A stretch of DNA of 35,134 bases from Clostridiaceae bacterium (GCA_009911355.1 QXXE01000042.1:1-35134), one strand, 5' to 3'; positions 26,756 through 35,061 are shown, numbered from the stretch's first letter. Numbers and translations: made by a program. Notes: generated from the letters alone by a model not told the origin.

Positions 26756-26770
26756 GTCATTCGCGTATGA

Positions 26771-26874
26771 CTGTCTGAGAGGTACGCAGGGGCACCGCCC
26801 CTTTGCCGCCCTGCTGCTGCCGGTAGGCAGGATCGGGCAGCGGCTGGCCGCGAACAGCAGCCAGATTCTCTCAG
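26771..26874 (-). ncRNA. Additional 5' glycine-aptamer-like domain
   Basis: Upstream of the tandem riboswitch, CTGAGAG (26874-26868) pairs perfectly with CTCTCAG (26781-26775), resembling the P1 of glycine aptamers. Inside are a CTGGC / GCCAG hairpin, a GC-rich hairpin and the core-like GGCAAAGGGGC (26807-26797). It ends in CTCTCAGACAG. This looks like a third, diverged glycine aptamer; it might instead be a plain structural leader. Confidence 0.5.
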
Positions 26875-26888
26875 CACTTATTATTTAT

Positions 26889-26917
26889 AGTATATGGGTT
26901 AAACCTTACAATGTCAA
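26889..26917 (-). promoter_or_regulatory. Promoter of the glycine cleavage operon
   Basis: TTGACA (26917-26912), 17-nt spacer, TATACT (26894-26889) on the minus strand, immediately upstream of the riboswitch leader. Transcription would start near 26882. Confidence 0.85.
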
Positions 26918-27065
26918 CCCTGATCCGCCTGTTTTTTCTGTTGGTTCTCACTAAAAAATAAAATGGGATTTCGTGCAAAACGATATCAACAGGAAATTTA
27001 CAAGGAAAATCGTGGAATCAACACCGGTTCAGCGCATTTTTCAGGCCGGGGAAACGAAAAAAGCC

Positions 27066-27094
27066 TTGCTGAATGCGGTGCAGAGCGGTACAAT
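27066..27094 (+). promoter_or_regulatory. Predicted promoter of the NUDIX gene
   Basis: TTGCTG (27066-27071), 17-nt spacer, TACAAT (27089-27094), 30 nt before the ATG at 27124. In the 26918-27065 stretch between this and the glycine promoter I see nothing else. Confidence 0.5.
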
Positions 27095-27123
27095 AAACCA
27101 GAGAGCAAAAGGAGGAAAATCAG

Positions 27124-27816
27124 ATGACGGATTTGGAATGGGATCAGCTGCTGTCAAAGGCTGCAGAGGTTACAGAGCGGGGGCAGGCCACTGACGGCTG
27201 GCAGACGGGGCTGGCGAGGATCGATGGGCAGGCGTACCCCTGCTACGCAAAGGGAAAAGATGCGCTGCATGTCGCTGCTTATGGGCGGAGGCCGGACGGT
27301 TCGGTGGTGCTCGCCTGCGCGGAGGGCAGGCCGATTAAGCCGGAGCTCCAGCAGGAGCTTAGCGGGCGGGAGCAGGGGACTGTCTGGACCTGCCAATATG
27401 AACATAGCTGCGGCGCGCTGCTGATTGTGAAAGGGGAGCGCCCTGCGCGGTATCTGGTGATTGAAGGCAACAGCGGGCATATTGGCTTCCCGAAGGGGCA
27501 TATCGAGCAGGGGGAAAGGATTGCAGACACGGTCGCGCGGGAGCTCCGGGAGGAGGTTGGGATTACCGATTTCAGATATATTGAAGGGTTCCGGGTTGAC
27601 TCAGAAGTCCTCACCCGAAAGAACCGGAATAAAACGGTAACTTATTTCCTTGCAGAATTTGACCCCGCACGCAATGTGCTGCATCGTCAGGAGGAGGAGA
27701 TCCGGTCGATTTGGCTGCTGGGGTATGTGGAGGCCCGTGAACGGGTCAATACGGAGCTTGACAAGGAGCTGCTAGATCAAGCGGAAAAGCTTTTGTCCGG
27801 GCTTGGGAAAGCCTGA
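27124..27816 (+). CDS. NUDIX hydrolase with extra N-terminal domain
   Basis: 230 aa, ATG 8 nt after AGGAGG. A complete Nudix box lies at residues 125-147 (G125, E131, R139-E140, E143-E144, G146). The preceding SGHIGFPKGHIEQGE resembles diadenosine tetraphosphate (Ap4A) hydrolases and MutT-like enzymes that cleave nucleoside diphosphate derivatives. Residues 1-90 form an N-terminal part I do not recognise, with two Cys (C90, C96) near the junction. Single-gene unit with its own promoter and terminator. Substrate uncertain. Confidence 0.85.
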   Translation: MTDLEWDQLLSKAAEVTERGQATDGWQTGLARIDGQAYPCYAKGKDALHVAAYGRRPDGSVVLACAEGRPIKPELQQELSGREQGTVWTCQYEHSCGALLIVKGERPARYLVIEGNSGHIGFPKGHIEQGERIADTVARELREEVGITDFRYIEGFRVDSEVLTRKNRNKTVTYFLAEFDPARNVLHRQEEEIRSIWLLGYVEARERVNTELDKELLDQAEKLLSGLGKA

Positions 27817-27893
27817 CAAGCTATTTTGCTTTACACATCGCGCTGGCTGCTGAAGACGTACAACCACCTAACATCGTAAAAAAACACACAACG

Positions 27894-27932
27894 AGCCCCT
27901 GCTGATCAAAGGGATATCAGCAGGGGCTTTTA
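27894..27932 (+). terminator. Rho-independent terminator after the NUDIX gene
   Basis: A 13-bp perfect stem (AGCCCCTGCTGAT / ATCAGCAGGGGCT, loop 27907-27915) followed by TTTTAA, about 80 nt after the stop. Confidence 0.8.
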
Positions 27933-27997
27933 AGCATAATTTTGAAGGCTAACACAATCTGAAGTAAAGCCATATCACCTTACAGGGTTAAATGCGC

Positions 27998-28759
27998 TCA
28001 CTTTGCGGCGATGACATCCCCCATATGATACAGTCCGGGAACGGTCTGGCGGGCGAGGAATGCAGCTGCATTTACCGCCCCGACCGCAAAGACCTCGCGG
28101 GAATTTGCATTGTGCTTGACTTCGATGATCTCATCGCGCCCGGAGAAAATGACGCTGTGCTCACCGACGATTGTGCCGCCGCGGATGGTATGGATGCCGA
28201 TCTCGTGCGCGGGGCGCTTTTCGCGGCGCTCATGGCGGTCATAGACATATTTCGCGTCGTAGGGGAGCGCTTCGTTTACCGCGTCAGCCAGCATCAGGGC
28301 CGTGCCGCTTGGGGCGTCCAGCTTCTGGTTGTGGTGCTTTTCAATAATTTCGACATCGAAATCAGCACCCAGCACGGATGCGCATTTTTTCAGCACTTCC
28401 ATCATCAAGTTGATGCCGATGGACATATTGCCTGAACGGAAAACGGGTATCTCTTTGGAAGCCGCTTCAATCAGCGCAAGCTGCTCAGCAGAGTGCCCTG
28501 TGGTGCAGATCACAACCGGGGTACGCGTGCGGCGGCAGTATTCCAGCAGGTGCCCGGTTACTGAAACGTTAGAAAAATCAATTACTACGTCGCAGCCGCC
28601 GGGAAATTCCAACGGGTCAGAGTAAACCGGATAGTCCGCCAGCTTGACGGCGTTCAGGTCAAAGCCTGCAACCACCTTCATATCTTCTTTCTGGGCGACA
28701 ATGTCGGTTATGACCCGCCCCATGCGCCCGTTGCAGCCGGAGAGCGCGATTTTCAGCAT
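27998..28759 (-). CDS. dapB: 4-hydroxy-tetrahydrodipicolinate reductase
   Basis: 253 aa from ATG 28759, 8 nt after AAAGGAG; a GTG at 28783 would lie upstream of that site. N-terminal nucleotide-binding GCNGRMGRVI, VVIDFSN, CTTGHS, and the substrate-binding block EKHHNQKLDAPSGTAL, followed by VGEHSVIFSGRDE. It reduces the DapA product on the way to diaminopimelate and lysine. Last gene of the lysine-riboswitch operon. Confidence 0.95.
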   Translation of the reverse strand: MLKIALSGCNGRMGRVITDIVAQKEDMKVVAGFDLNAVKLADYPVYSDPLEFPGGCDVVIDFSNVSVTGHLLEYCRRTRTPVVICTTGHSAEQLALIEAASKEIPVFRSGNMSIGINLMMEVLKKCASVLGADFDVEIIEKHHNQKLDAPSGTALMLADAVNEALPYDAKYVYDRHERREKRPAHEIGIHTIRGGTIVGEHSVIFSGRDEIIEVKHNANSREVFAVGAVNAAAFLARQTVPGLYHMGDVIAAK

Positions 28760-28793
28760 GGTTCCCACTCCTTTATTTTCCACTTCCGCTGCC

Positions 28794-29684
28794 TTACAGC
28801 TTGCAATTAACAGCCGCCATCGCGCGCTTCAGCCGTTCGGTATTGGTTTCGCTGAGCTCGTAGAGCGGCAGGCGCAGCGCGCCGACCTTCCAGCCGAGCA
28901 GCTCCATGGCCTTTTTGACCGGGATCGGATTGACCTCGCAGAACAGCGCGTTAATCAGGTCCAGGTATTTCAGTTGGAGCGCCATAGCTTCCTGATATTT
29001 TCCTTCAAAACAAAGCGCAGTCAGGTCGTGCGCTTCCTGCGGGCAGACGTTTGACAGCACCGAAATCACACCGAGCCCGCCCATTGCCATCAGCGGGACG
29101 ATCTGGTCATCATTGCCCGACCAGAAATTCATCTCGCCGCCGCAAAGGGACATTGCTTCCGCAATCAGGGAAAAATTGCCGCTGGCTTCTTTGACGCCGT
29201 TAACGTTGGGGTGCTTTGAGAGCTCCGCATACGTTTCGGCAGTGATGCCCATGCCAGTGCGGCTGGGGACATTGTATAGGATAACCGGGCAGTCGGATGC
29301 GTCAGCAATGGCGGTGAAATGCTGGATCAGGCCGCGCTGGGTGGTCTTGTTGTAGTACGGGGTGACCGAAAGCACCGCATCTGCGCCGCATTCTGCTGCA
29401 TGCTTGGTCATGCTGACGGCATAAGCGGTGTCGTTTGAGCCCGCGCCTGCAATGACCGGGATACGGTGGTTGATGTACTCACAGCCGAAAGCGATCGCTT
29501 CGCGATGTTCCTTGTCGGGGATCGCAGAAGATTCGCCGGTTGTGCCCATGATCGTGACGGCATCGGTGCCGTGCTCGATCTGATAATCAATAATCCGCTT
29601 AAACTCTTCATAGTCAATCTCGCCGGTCGGTTTGAAAGGTGTAATAATCGCAACGCAAGCGCCGGTAAAAACTGGCTTCTTCAT
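28794..29684 (-). CDS. dapA: 4-hydroxy-tetrahydrodipicolinate synthase
   Basis: 296 aa from ATG 29684 with AAAGGAGG upstream; the frame to 29705 starts before that site. TIM-barrel aldolase with the Schiff-base lysine K165 (NGVKEASGN), catalytic Y137 (ILYNVPSRTG) and GTTGES (47-52). It condenses aspartate semialdehyde with pyruvate. 164 nt downstream of asd, with repeat copy G in the gap, and 34 nt upstream of dapB. Confidence 0.95.
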   Translation of the reverse strand: MKKPVFTGACVAIITPFKPTGEIDYEEFKRIIDYQIEHGTDAVTIMGTTGESSAIPDKEHREAIAFGCEYINHRIPVIAGAGSNDTAYAVSMTKHAAECGADAVLSVTPYYNKTTQRGLIQHFTAIADASDCPVILYNVPSRTGMGITAETYAELSKHPNVNGVKEASGNFSLIAEAMSLCGGEMNFWSGNDDQIVPLMAMGGLGVISVLSNVCPQEAHDLTALCFEGKYQEAMALQLKYLDLINALFCEVNPIPVKKAMELLGWKVGALRLPLYELSETNTERLKRAMAAVNCKL

Positions 29685-29738
29685 AGAAAGATGCCTCCTT
29701 TGCAAGATTCAGGATGGTGTTTGAAACAGAAGGGGAAC

Positions 29739-29842
29739 CCCCGTCCCGCCCGCAGGCGAGAAAGGGAGTCCAGAGGGGCCAGCCCCTCTGGCGGGTCCAG
29801 CGCCGGGCGCTGGCCGCTCCCCGCAGGGAGCGGAATCCCGCG
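29739..29842 (-). repeat. Dispersed modular palindromic element, copy G
   Basis: Minus orientation: CGCTCCC / GGGAGCG hairpin (as in copy E), a CCAGCGCC / GGCGCTGG hairpin, main hairpin CCAGAGGGGC / GCCCCTCTGG, and the end module CTCGCCTGCGGGCGGGACG. It lies between asd and dapA, inside the lysine operon. Confidence 0.7.
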
Positions 29843-29848
29843 TAAAAC

Positions 29849-30925
29849 TTAAATATACCCCTCCGCGCAGAGGAACTCGGCCATCAGGACGTTGCCGCCC
29901 GCCGCGCCGCGTAAAGTGTTGTGCGCAAGGCTCACAAACTTGTAATCATAAATCGGGTCCTCGCGCAGCCGGCCGATCGTTACGCCCATGCCGCCGTACA
30001 GGTCGCGGTCCAAACGGGTCTGCGGGCGGTCAGGCTCATCAAAATAAGTAAGGAAATGCTCCGGCGCGGACGGCAGCCCAAGTTCCTGCGCGCGCCCCTT
30101 GTAGCTGCGCCAGCGGGAAATGATCTCTTCCTTCGTCGCCTTGTCGCGCAGTTTGACAAACGCCGCCGCCATATGCCCATCGCTGACCGGCACACGGATG
30201 CACTGCGCAGTAATCTTCGGAGCGGATGCAGGCACAATTACGCCGTTTTCGACGCGGCCCCAGACCTTCATCGGCTCGTTTTCGCTCTTTTCGTCCTCGC
30301 CGCCGATGTAAGGGATCACATTGTCAACCATTTCCGGCCATACCTCAAAGGTTTTGCCCGCACCAGAGATCGCCTGGTAAGTGCACACCGCAACCTCTTC
30401 AATGCCCAGATCCCAAATCGCGCTCAAAGCGCCCACATAAGACTGGATCGAGCAGTTGGATTTCGCCGCAATAAAGCCGCGTGTCGTGCCAAGCCGCCTG
30501 CGTTGGGCATGGATGACCTCGGCATGCTGCGGGTTGACCTCCGGGATGAGCATCGGGACGTCCGGGGTCAGGCGGTGCGCGCTGTTGTTTGAGCAGACCG
30601 GGCACTCCAACTTGGCGTAACGCTCCTCAAGCGCGCGGATCTCGTCTTTCGGCATATCAACCGCGCAGAAAATAAAATCAACCTTTGAAACCAGCTCTTC
30701 AGCATCCGCTGTGGCATCCAGCAGTACCATGCCACGGATATTCTCTGGGATCGGGCGTGCCATCTTCCAGCGCCCTTCGACCGCTTCGGCATAGGTCTTG
30801 CCCTTGTTCCGCCCGCTCGCCGCGATCGCCGTAAGCTCAAACCACGGGTGCTTTTCCAACAGGAGCGCGAAACGCTGGCCAACCATGCCGGTTGCTCCTA
30901 CAATACCGACCTTATAATGCTTCAT
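29849..30925 (-). CDS. asd: Aspartate-semialdehyde dehydrogenase
   Basis: 358 aa, ATG with AGGAGGAG upstream. NADP-binding GIVGATGMVGQRF (8-20), active-site cysteine C158 in AAKSNCSIQSY, and catalytic His in VPVSDGHMAAAF. Of the archaeal/fungal-type ASADH subgroup judging from length and the SNCS context. It makes the branch-point intermediate for lysine, threonine and methionine. First gene of the lysine operon, preceded by an L-box leader. Confidence 0.94.
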   Translation of the reverse strand: MKHYKVGIVGATGMVGQRFALLLEKHPWFELTAIAASGRNKGKTYAEAVEGRWKMARPIPENIRGMVLLDATADAEELVSKVDFIFCAVDMPKDEIRALEERYAKLECPVCSNNSAHRLTPDVPMLIPEVNPQHAEVIHAQRRRLGTTRGFIAAKSNCSIQSYVGALSAIWDLGIEEVAVCTYQAISGAGKTFEVWPEMVDNVIPYIGGEDEKSENEPMKVWGRVENGVIVPASAPKITAQCIRVPVSDGHMAAAFVKLRDKATKEEIISRWRSYKGRAQELGLPSAPEHFLTYFDEPDRPQTRLDRDLYGGMGVTIGRLREDPIYDYKFVSLAHNTLRGAAGGNVLMAEFLCAEGYI

Positions 30926-30991
30926 GATGAATGATCTCCTCCTAAATAATGCAAATGTTAGAAAAAATTACTTCCCTCAACGAATAAAACA

Positions 30992-31019
30992 TGAAAAATA
31001 CCGGTTGAAAAACCGGTAT
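30992..31019 (-). terminator. Intrinsic terminator of the lysine riboswitch
   Basis: Perfect 9-bp stem ATACCGGTT / AACCGGTAT with a 4-nt loop, followed on the minus strand by TTTTTC, 65 nt before asd. Together with the aptamer upstream it forms an OFF switch. Confidence 0.85.
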
Positions 31020-31073
31020 GGACTATACTATAATAGAAAAGAACAGCAATGCTGGAAAATGCTCTTATCTATT

Positions 31074-31254
31074 CCAGATAGCGCTCCACCGGCATTCTCA
31101 TGCTGATGACAGACGGAAGGATGTTATCCATCCCGTCCAGCAGCCCCCGTCCGTAACCGGGTCCTGCTTCGGCGGCTTGCCCCTTTCCAGTCTGGTCACC
31201 GGGAATTACGGTCCCTGCCAAAACGATACTCTTGAAAGCCGCGCCTCTATCTTC
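31074..31254 (-). ncRNA. Lysine riboswitch (L box)
   Basis: Minus strand: AGATAGAGGCGCGGC (from 31253), TTCAAGAGTATCGTTTTGGC, then GGAAAGGGGCAAGCCGCCGAAGC-type core split across 31187-31165, CTGTCATCAGCATGAGAATG and the closing GCGCTATCT (31084-31076). P1 is formed by AGATAG (31253-31248) and CTATCT (31081-31076). Motif order matches the L-box aptamer upstream of lysine genes. Lysine binding should cause termination before asd-dapA-dapB. Confidence 0.93.
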
Positions 31255-31284
31255 GATTGTATTGCGGGGATGTAGATATTCCTT

Positions 31285-31313
31285 ATTGTAAATTACCCTC
31301 TTGCGTTTGTCAA
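31285..31313 (-). promoter_or_regulatory. Promoter of the lysine operon
   Basis: TTGACA (31313-31308), 17-nt spacer, TACAAT (31290-31285) on the minus strand, 30 nt before the L box. An inverted repeat CTCTTG-N7-CAAGAG (31298-31316) overlaps the -35. Confidence 0.85.
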
Positions 31314-31350
31314 GAGATGAGGCGGTTAAAATTGAAAGGAGATGGAAGAT

Positions 31351-32709
31351 TTGAAACGGATATTTGCCGGGTTGCTGTCTGCGGCGCTGTGCATCGGCCT
31401 CGCCCCGCGCGCGGGGGCGGTCGAGGTGGTCAGCACGATCCGGGTCGGGCTGCATTACGGCTCGGGCGCACTGGGCGAAGCAGTGGTGGAAAATGTAGAT
31501 GGTGCGGGGTTTTCGGTCGGTACTTATAACGGTCGGTCCTTTTCTGCAACAGCTACGACCGCAAGCACCAAACTGCGTGTGACGGCCTCTGGGGAGTCAG
31601 TTACAGTGACCGACGCAAACACTGGGGCGGCGGTCTACACAGGCGGCGGCAATGTTGCGCTCAGCCCGAATGGTGTGCAGTTTTCGCTTAAAAGCGCGAA
31701 TTACTGCGGTGACGCGGTGTTTTCCGCGTCAGGCAGCCAGCTGACCGCGATGAATTATGTTTCCCTGGAAGACTATGTCAAGGGCGTGCTGCCCTATGAA
31801 ATGACGCCCAGCTGGCATTCTGAGGCGCTCAAGGCACAAGCAGTCTGTGCGCGCAGCTACGCGCTCGGCTCCATCAACAAGCACCAGTCGCGCTACGGCT
31901 TTGACGTTTGCGACGGCACGGACTGCCAGGTTTATCAGGGTACCGGACGCGCAACGTCGAACTCCAACAGCGCGGTCGACGCGACACGGGGGGAATACCT
32001 GACCCATAAGGGCGAGCTTGCGACCGGGTTCTTCTTCTCCTCGGACGGCGGCGCGACAGAGGACGCGGTCAACGTCTGGGGCAACGAGGTCGGATACCTG
32101 AAAGGCGTGCCCGACCCCTATGAGGATCTCGACAACGCGACCAACGGCCGATGGACCAAGACGCTCACCGGGACTGAGATCGCGAACAAGCTGCGCGCGG
32201 CAGGGTACAGCATCGGGACGGTCAGCAATGTCGCGATCACCAAGCGCACCCCGATGGACAATGTCAACGAGGTCACGGTTACGGATACAGCCGGGAAAAA
32301 GGTAACCATCCGCAGGCAGGCCTGCCGTACGGTATTCAGCGTCAACAGCATCCGCTACTCCATCAATGGGCAGAGCGGCGGGTCGGGTGCATCCTCGGGG
32401 ACTTCTTCGGGAACTTCCCAGACGCAGCAGCCCGCACAACCGCAGACCGACGTTTACATCACCGGCAACTCTGCGCTGGGCCCGATGCCCCGGTTCCAGG
32501 TCGGCGCAATGGCGGCAGTCGGGGAGGCGCTGCAGACGATACTGGGCGCGTCCTGCGTGGCGGCTACGCCCAGCTTCACCTTTGCCGGCACCGGCTGGGG
32601 GCATAACGTCGGCATGAGCCAATATGGCGCAAAGGGGATGGCCGAGCAGGGCTTCGATTACAGGAGCATCCTGAACTATTATTTTACCGACATCCAAATT
32701 ACGAAATAA
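31351..32709 (+). CDS. SpoIID/LytB-domain secreted protein
   Basis: 452 aa from TTG 31351, 8 nt after AAAGGAG; ATG 31342 directly touches the site and is unlikely. Signal peptide [21 protein letters not shown] SpoIID-type domain contains [20 protein letters not shown] and [11 protein letters not shown], with the likely catalytic Glu in PYEM. A G/S/T/Q-rich linker (about 340-365) splits it from the C-terminal block [18 protein letters not shown]. SpoIID is a lytic transglycosylase acting on denuded glycan during engulfment; LytB-type relatives modify amidase activity in growing cells. No spoIIQ or other sporulation gene is adjacent, so sporulation use is unproven. Confidence 0.85.
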   Translation: MKRIFAGLLSAALCIGLAPRAGAVEVVSTIRVGLHYGSGALGEAVVENVDGAGFSVGTYNGRSFSATATTASTKLRVTASGESVTVTDANTGAAVYTGGGNVALSPNGVQFSLKSANYCGDAVFSASGSQLTAMNYVSLEDYVKGVLPYEMTPSWHSEALKAQAVCARSYALGSINKHQSRYGFDVCDGTDCQVYQGTGRATSNSNSAVDATRGEYLTHKGELATGFFFSSDGGATEDAVNVWGNEVGYLKGVPDPYEDLDNATNGRWTKTLTGTEIANKLRAAGYSIGTVSNVAITKRTPMDNVNEVTVTDTAGKKVTIRRQACRTVFSVNSIRYSINGQSGGSGASSGTSSGTSQTQQPAQPQTDVYITGNSALGPMPRFQVGAMAAVGEALQTILGASCVAATPSFTFAGTGWGHNVGMSQYGAKGMAEQGFDYRSILNYYFTDIQITK

Positions 32710-32726
32710 GGAGATTTCCCCGCGCA

Positions 32727-33754
32727 ATGAAGAAAAGCGATTTTTATTTGACCTGCCGGAACGGCTGATTGCACAGACGCCGCTCCAGCAGCGGGACGCT
32801 TCGCGGCTGCTGGTTGTCAACCGGGGAGACGGCGCGCTTGCGCACCGGCACTTTACAGACTTGCCGGAATACATCCACGAAGGCGACTGCCTGGTGCTGA
32901 ACAACTCGCGGGTGCTCCCGGCGCGCCTGATGGGGCTTGCCGAGGGGCGCACTACCCCGATCGAAGTCGTGCTGCTGCGCGACCTCGGGGACGGCCTGTG
33001 GGAATGCCTGACCCGCCCGGGGCGCAAGACCCGCGAGGGGGTGCGGCTGTCCTTCGGGGACGGGAAGCTGGCCGCGCAGGTGGAGAGCGTTGACCCAAAG
33101 GACGGCAACCGGCGTATCCGCTTCCATTATGACGGCGTGTTCCTGGAGCTGCTGGACGAGCTTGGCACCATGCCGCTGCCGCCTTATATCAAGGAAAAGC
33201 TGGATGACCCGGAGCGTTACCAGACGGTGTATTCCAAAACGCCGGGGTCTGCGGCTGCGCCGACTGCGGGGCTGCATTTCACCCAAGAGCTGCTCGAAGC
33301 AATCCGCCGGAAGGGCGTAAAGCTTGCCTATGTGACGCTGCATGTAGGGCTCGGGACTTTCCGGCCGGTCAAAGCGGAGGAGATCACTGATCATGTCATG
33401 CATTCGGAGTTCTACCAGATGGACGAGGAGTCCGCGCGCGTGATCAATGAAACGCGCGCTAGCGGGCATGATATTTTTGCGGTCGGCACGACGGCATGCC
33501 GCACCCTTGAGACGATTGCGGATGAGCAGGGGCGGGTGCGCGCGCAAAGCGGCTGGACGGATATTTTTATCTATCCCGGCTACCGTTTCAAGGCAGTTGA
33601 CCATCTGATCACCAACTTCCATCTGCCCGAATCGACGCTGATGATGCTGATCTCGGCATTTGCGGGGCGTGAGCGGGTGATGGATGCCTACCGGCAGGCG
33701 ATCGAAGCCGAATACCGGTTCTTTTCCTTTGGCGACAGCTGCCTGTTTTACTAA
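32727..33754 (+). CDS. queA: S-adenosylmethionine:tRNA ribosyltransferase-isomerase, with apparent frameshift near the N-terminus
   Basis: QueA adds the epoxycyclopentanediol precursor of queuosine from AdoMet to preQ1-tRNA. The main frame carries [44 protein letters not shown] and GTTACRTLE, ending in [13 protein letters not shown]: a full C-terminus. The natural start ATG 32727 reads MKKSDFY, then meets a TGA at 32766 because one T seems missing in TATTTG (32745-32750). A -1 shift there restores [13 protein letters not shown], the family N-terminus. In the intact frame the first usual start codon is TTG 32861, which would drop about 45 residues. Pseudogene, sequence error or recoding cannot be told apart here. 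Confidence 0.85.
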
Positions 33755-33778
33755 GTATATGCATGAAAGAGAGACCAT

Positions 33779-34921
33779 ATGAAGGTTGGAACATTTGAAC
33801 TCATGAAAACTGCCGGGCGGGCGCGCCGCGGGCAGTTCCAAACCGCCCACGGGCTGGTACAGACCCCGGTGTTTATGAATGTGGGCACGGCGGGTGCGAT
33901 CAAGGGCGCGGTTGACGCGTTTGACCTGAAGGAGCTCGGCTGCCAGGTGGAGCTGTCAAACACTTACCACCTGCATGTCCGTCCGGGCGACGCGGTTGTG
34001 CGGCAGATGGGCGGGCTGCACCGGTTTATGCGCTGGGATGGCCCGATGCTGACCGATTCCGGTGGGTTCCAGGTGTTTTCGCTGGCGTCGTTGCGTAAAA
34101 TCAAGGAGGAGGGCGTCACCTTCCATTCGCATGTCGATGGGCGCGTGATTTTTATGGGCCCGGAGGAGAGCATGCGCATCCAGTCAAACCTCGGCTCGGA
34201 TATCGCAATGGCGTTCGACGAGTGCATTGAGAACCCTTCGCCTTACGATTATGTATACGAGTCCATTGCGCGCACGACCCGATGGCTGGAACGCTGCAAG
34301 GCGGAGCTTGCGCGGCTCAACGCCCTGCCAGGCACGGTCAATCCGCAGCAGCTGCTGTTTGGAATCAACCAGGGCGGCACCTTTGACGACCTGCGGGTCA
34401 AGCACATGCAGGAAATTGCGGCGCTTGACTTGCCGGGATATGCAATCGGCGGGCTGGCGGTCGGGGAATCGACCGAGACCATGTATCATATCCTTGACGT
34501 TGTGCTCCCGCACGCGCCGGAAGGCAAGCCGCGCTACCTGATGGGGGTCGGCACGCCGTCGAATATTATTGAAGGTGTTGCGCGGGGCATCGACTTCTTT
34601 GACTGTGTCATGCCAACCCGAAACGCGCGGCACGGGCACCTGTACACCTGGGATGGTGTGATGAACATCAATAACGCCAAGTACCAGACCGACGAGCGCC
34701 CGATCGAGGAGGGCTGCAGCTGTCCAACCTGCCGCCGGTTTTCCCGCGCCTATGTGCGCCATTTGATGAAATCGGGCGAAATGCTGTCACAGCGGCTGAC
34801 CGTCATGCACAACCTGTGGTTCTATAACCATTTGATGGAAAAAATACGGGAAGCGTTGGAAAATGACTGCTTTGAGGAATTCCGGGCGCAGTACAGTGAA
34901 CGGCTGAGTAAAAGAATTTAG
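33779..34921 (+). CDS. tgt: Queuine/preQ1 tRNA-guanine transglycosylase
   Basis: 380 aa, ATG 33779. TIM-barrel enzyme that exchanges G34 of GUN-anticodon tRNAs for preQ1. Catalytic D93 in MLTDSGGFQVFS, nucleophile D275 in IDFFDCVMPTRNARHG, and the zinc site CSCPTC with a following His (YVRHL). GINQGG and GGLAVGE line the base pocket. 24 nt downstream of queA, as usual for the pair. The ribosome binding site is weak (AAAGAGAG). Confidence 0.96.
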   Translation: MKVGTFELMKTAGRARRGQFQTAHGLVQTPVFMNVGTAGAIKGAVDAFDLKELGCQVELSNTYHLHVRPGDAVVRQMGGLHRFMRWDGPMLTDSGGFQVFSLASLRKIKEEGVTFHSHVDGRVIFMGPEESMRIQSNLGSDIAMAFDECIENPSPYDYVYESIARTTRWLERCKAELARLNALPGTVNPQQLLFGINQGGTFDDLRVKHMQEIAALDLPGYAIGGLAVGESTETMYHILDVVLPHAPEGKPRYLMGVGTPSNIIEGVARGIDFFDCVMPTRNARHGHLYTWDGVMNINNAKYQTDERPIEEGCSCPTCRRFSRAYVRHLMKSGEMLSQRLTVMHNLWFYNHLMEKIREALENDCFEEFRAQYSERLSKRI

Positions 34922-34960
34922 AAAATGGCTTTGGATAGCCGAAAAATACCAGAAAAGAAA

Positions 34961-35010
34961 AATAATGACCTTATATGATGCGTTTGCGCTCGTATAAGGT
35001 CATTATTTAT
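34961..35010 (+). terminator. Terminator after tgt
   Basis: 15-bp perfect stem AATAATGACCTTATA / TATAAGGTCATTATT with a 17-nt loop, followed by TATTTG. It ends the spoIID-queA-tgt transcript. Confidence 0.7.
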
Positions 35011-35011
35011 T

Positions 35012-35046
35012 TGCACAAAAATCCCTCGTTTTGGAAACGAGGGATT
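35012..35046 (-). terminator. Terminator for a minus-strand gene at the right edge
   Basis: 12-bp perfect stem (AATCCCTCGTTT / AAACGAGGGATT, 3-nt loop). On the minus strand it is followed by TTTTGTGC, so it serves a convergent gene entering from the right. Confidence 0.75.
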
Positions 35047-35061
35047 CAGTGAACTAATCAG

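Noticed and set aside
26859..26876. TPP (THI-box) element suggested by CTGAGAGAATCTGG
   Set aside because: The order and spacing of THI-box motifs do not fit; the segment lies in a glycine riboswitch leader and pairs as a glycine-aptamer P1.
32714..32860. Non-standard start (ATT 32714 or CTG 32753) for queA in its main frame
   Set aside because: ATT touches the ribosome binding site and CTG lacks one; both would leave the conserved MKKSDF start unexplained, whereas a one-base shift accounts for everything.
31729..33108. 459-codon minus-strand frame across the spoIID-like gene and queA
   Set aside because: Arginine/serine-rich shadow translation covering two conserved plus-strand genes; no ribosome binding site or motif.
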